A stretch of DNA of 64,000 nucleotides from Bradyrhizobium sp. Ai1a-2 (lineage in GTDB: Bacteria; Pseudomonadota; Alphaproteobacteria; Rhizobiales; Xanthobacteraceae): positions 1-64,000 of the forward strand of contig NZ_AUEZ01000039.1 of assembly GCF_000426245.1 (NCBI RefSeq), read 5' to 3'. The first letter of the stretch is position 1, and each line of letters opens with the position of its first letter. The position numbers were made by a program, and so were the translations under genes. Shown one piece after another: positions 60,198 to 64,000 of this stretch. The notes under the pieces were generated by a model. That model saw nothing but the letters and a program-made list of their open reading frames with translations, ran no database searches and had not been told where the DNA came from.

Positions 60198-60474
60198 TTC
60201 TTTCTCCCCCAAGTTCCCCGCGAATGAGACCTGTGCGTTCGCGCGCGGTCAATGGCCGATGGGGAGCTTGCTTGTGGCGGCTCTGCCGCGAGGACACGGT
60301 AAGGTTGTTCCGGTATGGGACCTTTCATCAAACTGCAGCGTGCGCGCAACACTCGATTTGAATTTGTTTCGACCGACCCGTGACGGCTGGACAAAAATCC
60401 GGTCCCGCAACACGCTGGCCAAAGTCTTGCATCACTAGACCAACTACAGATTCGATATTCGACTGGGGCAGGCC

Positions 60475-60939
60475 ATGAAGTTCATTACGGGGTTGCTCGC
60501 GGCGGTTCTCCTGCTGGCGGGTATGGGGGCTTCACATGCGGTGGTGCGGATCGCCGACGATCGCGGCGGCAGGATCGGCACCTATGTCGACAGGTATCAA
60601 AGCCTTCGCAGTTCCGGCGAAACCGTCATCATCGATGGTCTCTGCGCGTCGGCCTGCACCATCGTCCTCGGCGCGGTTCCACACAGTCGGATCTGCGTCA
60701 CTTCCCACGCCAATCTCGGTTTCCACGCCGCCTGGGATTTCGGCGCCAACGGCCGCGCCATCACCAATCCCGAAGCGACCCAGATGCTGTACTCGATGTA
60801 CCCGGCGCCGATCCGCCGCTGGATCGCCTCGCGAGGCGGCCTCACCCCGCGGATGATCTTCCTGCGCGGCAAGACCCTGCAGGCCATGTTCAGGCCCTGC
60901 TATCTTGACGCCCAGGCCTCGGCCAGTCGGCCGCGCTAA
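60475..60939 (+). CDS. Exported ClpP-like/COG3904-type small protein
   Basis: The 154-residue precursor has a signal peptide (cleavage after SHA, residue 22) followed by a ClpP/crotonase-like core: VIIDGLCASACTIVLGAVPHSRICV with a Ser in SACT and LGFHAAWD with a His, the pair seen in COG3904 predicted periplasmic proteins. Four Cys suggest disulfides. Protease activity is possible but not shown. It stands alone after a ~280-bp gap in which nothing is recognised. Confidence 0.7.
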   Translation: MKFITGLLAAVLLLAGMGASHAVVRIADDRGGRIGTYVDRYQSLRSSGETVIIDGLCASACTIVLGAVPHSRICVTSHANLGFHAAWDFGANGRAITNPEATQMLYSMYPAPIRRWIASRGGLTPRMIFLRGKTLQAMFRPCYLDAQASASRPR

Positions 60940-60973
60940 CGGTTCACCTTCTCGTTGCTTTGCGGGAAGGGCC

Positions 60974-61069
60974 GTAGCCCGGGTGGAGCGGAACGCGCAA
61001 CCCGGGGGCCGCTGTGTCAACATTTGCGAGCGGCCCCGGGTTACGCTGACGCTCCACCCGGGCTACGGC
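60974..61069. repeat. Dispersed palindromic repeat, family R4 (copy 3)
   Basis: GTAGCCCGGGTGGAGCGGAACG and CGCTCCACCCGGGCTAC enclose CCCGGGGGCCGCTG-rich sequence, matching copies at 4799-4886 and 16139-16226. Confidence 0.75.
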
Positions 61070-61149
61070 CCTGCAGCACTCCGCATGATCTGACGACGCG
61101 GTGCAGCATTGCGCTTGCCGGCCGGCGGAACCGGGCTTATCTCAAGACC

Positions 61150-61344
61150 ATGGTTCAGCCGGTTTCCGCCTCGCAAGGAATGACCGCACCTGTCTCGGCA
61201 CAGGGCAAGGTGGCGTCCGTCATCGCCTGGAGTGCGGCGGGCTTGGGCGCGCTGATGGTGCTGGGCGCGGCCGCGCTCTGGTTCCATTACGGCACGACGG
61301 TGTTCTTCGAGACCATCGCGGCCGGCGTCTCGGCTTGTTTCTGA
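61150..61344 (+). CDS. Small membrane protein upstream of sco
   Basis: A 64-residue protein with one transmembrane helix (about residues 25-46, AWSAAGLGALMVLGAAALWFHYG). It ends 21 bp before the Sco gene and on the same strand, so they are probably co-transcribed. No strong ribosome site is seen before ATG 61150. It may assist copper or cytochrome oxidase assembly, by linkage only. Confidence 0.55.
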   Translation: MVQPVSASQGMTAPVSAQGKVASVIAWSAAGLGALMVLGAAALWFHYGTTVFFETIAAGVSACF

Positions 61345-61365
61345 GCCGCTAAGAGGAATTTTTTC

Positions 61366-61956
61366 ATGGATCGGACCACCCGCCCGCTTGTGATCGTGGC
61401 CGCCTTCGCCGGCAGCCTGGCGGTCGGGCTATTGCTGTTGTTCTGGACCATGGGCGGCTTGCGCAGCATGAGCACGCCGGCGGCGATCGGCGGCCCGTTC
61501 CAACTCACCGACCAGGTCGGCCAGACCGTCACCGACAAGAGCCTGAAGGGCAAGCCGACCCTGATCTTCTTCGGCTTCACCCATTGCCCCGACGTCTGCC
61601 CGACCTCGCTGTTCGAGATTTCCGAAGTGCTGCGGGCGATGGGCACGGACGCCGACAAGGTGAACGCCTATTTCGTCTCGGTTGATCCGGAGCGCGACAC
61701 CGCGGCGGCGATGAAGGACTATCTGTCCAGCTTCGACCCGCATCTGAAGGGCCTCACCGGCGACCCTGATGCCATCGCCAAGGTGCTGTCGGCCTACCGC
61801 GTCTATGCCAAGAAAGTCCCGCTGAAGGACGGCGACTACACCATGGACCACACCGCGCTGATCTATCTGATGGACCGCGACGGCAAGTTCGTCTCGCCCT
61901 TCAACCTCAAACGCTCGCCGGAAGAGGCCGCGGCCGACCTCAAGCGCTACCTTTGA
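61366..61956 (+). CDS. Sco1/SenC-family copper chaperone
   Basis: The 196-residue membrane-anchored thioredoxin-fold protein has an N-terminal transmembrane anchor (about residues 9-28) and the copper site C74-xxx-C78 (CPDVC) with H162 (DHTALIY). It delivers copper to the CuA site of cytochrome c oxidase or acts as a thiol reductant. No oxidase genes are in the window. The ATG follows a short upstream membrane-protein gene. Confidence 0.93.
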   Translation: MDRTTRPLVIVAAFAGSLAVGLLLLFWTMGGLRSMSTPAAIGGPFQLTDQVGQTVTDKSLKGKPTLIFFGFTHCPDVCPTSLFEISEVLRAMGTDADKVNAYFVSVDPERDTAAAMKDYLSSFDPHLKGLTGDPDAIAKVLSAYRVYAKKVPLKDGDYTMDHTALIYLMDRDGKFVSPFNLKRSPEEAAADLKRYL

Positions 61957-61964
61957 ATCGCCAC

Positions 61965-62069
61965 TAGAGCGTTTTCGAGCGAAGTGGATACCGGTTCGCG
62001 TGAAGAAAACGCGTCAAATCAAGAATCTAGAGCTTCGGTTCTGATTCAATCAGAACCGAAATGCTCTAG
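61965..62069. repeat. Dispersed palindromic repeat R7 (reference copy)
   Basis: The copy runs from TAGAGCGTTTTCGAGCGAAG to CAGAACCGAAATGCTCTAG. It contains the inner hairpin TCTAGAGCTTCGGTTCTGATT / AATCAGAACCGAA-type sequence. It is the most regular example and the reference for the others. Confidence 0.8.
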
Positions 62070-62132
62070 GCCCTCGCATCATGCCCCGGATGGTCTATAA
62101 GCCCCTCCAATTCCGCAACATTGCCCGGCCAA

Positions 62133-63053
62133 ATGCCAGATCAGACCGCCTCGCTCGACATCTCCCGTGCTATCCGCGCCATCGCCGGATGGCTGGTTGC
62201 AGCGGCGTTGGCTGTCTGTAGCAGCGCGGCGATCGCACAAACCCCGCAGCCGCAAACCCCGCAGCCGAAGCCACCTGTCGAGGCGGCGCCGCAGGCGGTG
62301 CCCGGTTTCTGGGATCCGCGGCGGCGGCCGGAGCGGCCGGACCTGTCGCGCCTCACCGTGATCCGTTTCCTGACCGAAACCGATTATCCGCCGTTCAACT
62401 TCACTGGCCCCGACGGCAATCCGGCCGGCTTCAATGTCGACCTGGCGCGGGCGATCTGCGACGAGATCAAGGTCACCTGCACCATCCAGATGCGCCGCTT
62501 CGAGACGCTGGTGGACGCGCTCGCCACCAACCGGGGCGATGCCATCATCGCCTCGATGGCGGTGACGCCGCAACTGCGCACAAGGGTCGATTTCTCCGAT
62601 CCCTATTACCGCGCGCCGGCCCGCTTCGCGTCACGGCGCGACACCGTGCTGCCGGAAGTGCGGCCGGAATATCTGGAAGGCAAGAAGGTCGGCGTCGTCG
62701 GCGGCACCGCGCACGAAGCCTATCTGAAGGCGATGTTCACCGACGCCGAGGTCCACGCCTATCCCAATGACGATGCGCTCAGGCAGGCGCTTCGCCGCGG
62801 CGAGGTCGATTTCATCTTCGGCGATGCGATCGCGCTCGCGTTCTGGATCAACGGCACGGATTCGGCCGAATGCTGCGCCTTCTCGGGCGGCCCCTTCGTC
62901 GAGAGCCGCTTCTTCGGCGAGGGCGTCGGCATTGCCGTGCGCAAGGGCAACGACCTGCTCCGGCAGGCGTTGAACTGGGCCCTGTTCCGGCTCTGGGAAA
63001 AAGGCCGCTACACCGATCTGTGGCTGCGCTATTTTTCCGTCAGCCCGTTCTGA
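62133..63053 (+). CDS. ABC-transporter amino-acid (polar) substrate-binding protein
   Basis: The ~306-residue protein has an N-terminal signal/anchor (about residues 14-36) and a Pro/Gln-rich linker. The SBP_bac_3 domain follows, with RFLTETDYPPFNFTGPDGNPAGFNVDLARAICDE and RVDFSDPYYRAPARF, the typical amino-acid binding motif. No permease genes adjoin it. ATG 62133 is chosen; TTG 62121 is also open. The ligand may be a polar amino acid or opine. Confidence 0.86.
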   Translation: MPDQTASLDISRAIRAIAGWLVAAALAVCSSAAIAQTPQPQTPQPKPPVEAAPQAVPGFWDPRRRPERPDLSRLTVIRFLTETDYPPFNFTGPDGNPAGFNVDLARAICDEIKVTCTIQMRRFETLVDALATNRGDAIIASMAVTPQLRTRVDFSDPYYRAPARFASRRDTVLPEVRPEYLEGKKVGVVGGTAHEAYLKAMFTDAEVHAYPNDDALRQALRRGEVDFIFGDAIALAFWINGTDSAECCAFSGGPFVESRFFGEGVGIAVRKGNDLLRQALNWALFRLWEKGRYTDLWLRYFSVSPF

Positions 63054-63114
63054 CGCCGTCATTTTGCATTTTGCTGCAGAGGCCGTTAGTTTCCGCGGCC
63101 TTGGAGACCCCCTG

Positions 63115-64000
63115 ATGTCCGTGATTGACCTTGCCGCAAGCCCGAGCGACCTGCGTGCGCTCGCCGAACAATCCAACGCCTGGCCGTTCGAGCAGGCGAA
63201 AGCGATTGTCGCGCGGCTGAAAAAAACTCCGAAGGACGAGGTCCTGTTCGAGACCGGCTACGGCCCGTCCGGCCTGCCCCATATCGGGACCTTCGGCGAG
63301 GTCGCGCGCACCACCATGGTGCGCCACGCCTTCCGCGTGCTCACCGAGGACAAGATCAAGACGCGCCTGCTCGCCTTCTCCGACGACATGGATGGCCTGC
63401 GCAAGGTGCCGGACAATGTCCCGAACAAGGAACTGCTGGAGCAGCACCTCGGCATGCCGCTGACGAAGGTGCCGGATCCCTTCGGCACGCATCCGAGCTT
63501 CGGCGAGCACAACAATGCGCGGCTGCGCGCTTTCCTGGACCAGTTCGGCTTCGACTACGAATTCGCCAGTTCGACCGACTACTACACCTCGGGCCGCTTC
63601 GATGCCGCGCTGCTTCGGATGCTGGAGCGGATCGAGAAGGTGATGGCGATCATGCTGCCCTCGCTCCGCGAGGAGCGCGCCGCGAGCTATTCGCCGTTCC
63701 TCCCGATCTGCCCGCGTACCGGGCTCGTGCTCTACGTTCCCGTCACCGCGCATGACGCCAAGGCCGGCACCATCTCGTATGAAGACCCCGAGACGAAGGA
63801 GAGCGTCACGGTCCCTGTCACCGGCGGCCGCTGCAAATTGCAGTGGAAGCCGGATTGGGCGATGCGCTGGTATGCGCTCGGCGTCGACTATGAGATGGCC
63901 GGCAAGGACCTGATCGATTCGGTGAAGCTGTCGGGCAAGATCTGCACCGCGCTCGGCGGCACGCCGCCGGAAGGCTTCAACTACGAGCTCTTCCTGGACG
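63115..64000 (+). CDS. lysK: Class I lysyl-tRNA synthetase (N-terminal part, runs off right edge)
   Basis: The reading frame is open from ATG 63115 (GGAG upstream) to the window edge, 295 codons. The class I HIGH motif appears as HIGT at residues 56-59 in GYGPSGLPHIGTFGE, which with FSDDMDGLRKVPDNVPN is specific to class I LysRS. Class I enzymes occur in many archaea and Alphaproteobacteria in place of class II LysS. The KMSKS loop and anticodon-binding domain lie outside the window. Confidence 0.95.
   Translation, partial: MSVIDLAASPSDLRALAEQSNAWPFEQAKAIVARLKKTPKDEVLFETGYGPSGLPHIGTFGEVARTTMVRHAFRVLTEDKIKTRLLAFSDDMDGLRKVPDNVPNKELLEQHLGMPLTKVPDPFGTHPSFGEHNNARLRAFLDQFGFDYEFASSTDYYTSGRFDAALLRMLERIEKVMAIMLPSLREERAASYSPFLPICPRTGLVLYVPVTAHDAKAGTISYEDPETKESVTVPVTGGRCKLQWKPDWAMRWYALGVDYEMAGKDLIDSVKLSGKICTALGGTPPEGFNYELFLD

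Noticed and set aside
1..64000. Prophage, integrative element or symbiosis island
   Set aside because: No integrase, phage structural gene, conjugation gene, nod or nif gene is present. tRNA-Gly at 42455 has no visible attachment-site duplication nearby.

Overview
The window is one stretch of GC-rich chromosome that most resembles Bradyrhizobium or a close Bradyrhizobiaceae relative. This is inferred from gene content, since no rRNA or marker gene is present. The pointers are box-pathway benzoate genes, a GcrA cell-cycle regulator with clustered GANTC (CcrM) sites, a SAM-II riboswitch ahead of metZ, a class I lysyl-tRNA synthetase, an OpgC glucan-modification locus, FixK-type boxes, and many dispersed palindromic repeats.

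Layout. 0-4 kb: an ISAs1-type transposase tail, then boxC-boxB (aerobic benzoyl-CoA degradation) behind TGCA-N6-TGCA operator sites. 4-9 kb: an SDR, a polysaccharide deacetylase, an OmpA/BON envelope protein with a small membrane partner, and a YbhN-like membrane protein. 9.2-16.1 kb: the full phosphate regulon phoR-[Pho box]-pstSCAB-phoU-phoB. 16.3-21.2 kb: gcrA, argD-argF, hslO, apaG. 21.4-24.4 kb: opgC with two periplasmic SGNH hydrolases. 24.5-27.1 kb: metZ with its riboswitch, and a tandem-domain dCTP deaminase.

27-48 kb is a patchwork of metabolic and regulatory genes. It holds a crotonase with 6-oxocamphor-hydrolase active-site residues, LysR, a zinc-ribbon/class III cyclase protein, a divergent SDR/TetR pair, MarR and a ClC-CBS antiporter, a PQQ-type dehydrogenase lipoprotein, a MATE pump, an AraC-headed four-gene operon, tRNA-Gly(CCC), an amino-acid permease, an ALDH7-type dehydrogenase and a methyltransferase.

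47.8-54.4 kb is the most system-like part. Five TTGAT-N4-ATCAA-type (FixK/FNR) boxes lie upstream of universal stress proteins, chaB, a PhaC-like hydrolase with a Cys nucleophile, a CBS-pair protein and a GH1 glucosidase-glucokinase pair. A cysteine-free Crp/Fnr (FixK-type) regulator is encoded in the middle. It reads as a compact low-oxygen or stress regulon that carries its own candidate regulator.

56.9-64 kb: an SbmA/BacA-like permease without an ATPase, RidA, an FAD dehydrogenase, a Sco copper chaperone with a small membrane protein, an amino-acid-binding protein, and lysyl-tRNA synthetase running off the right edge. No CRISPR array, prophage or integrase was seen. At least six families of dispersed palindromic repeats fill gene boundaries, and some copies supply the stop codons of neighbouring genes.
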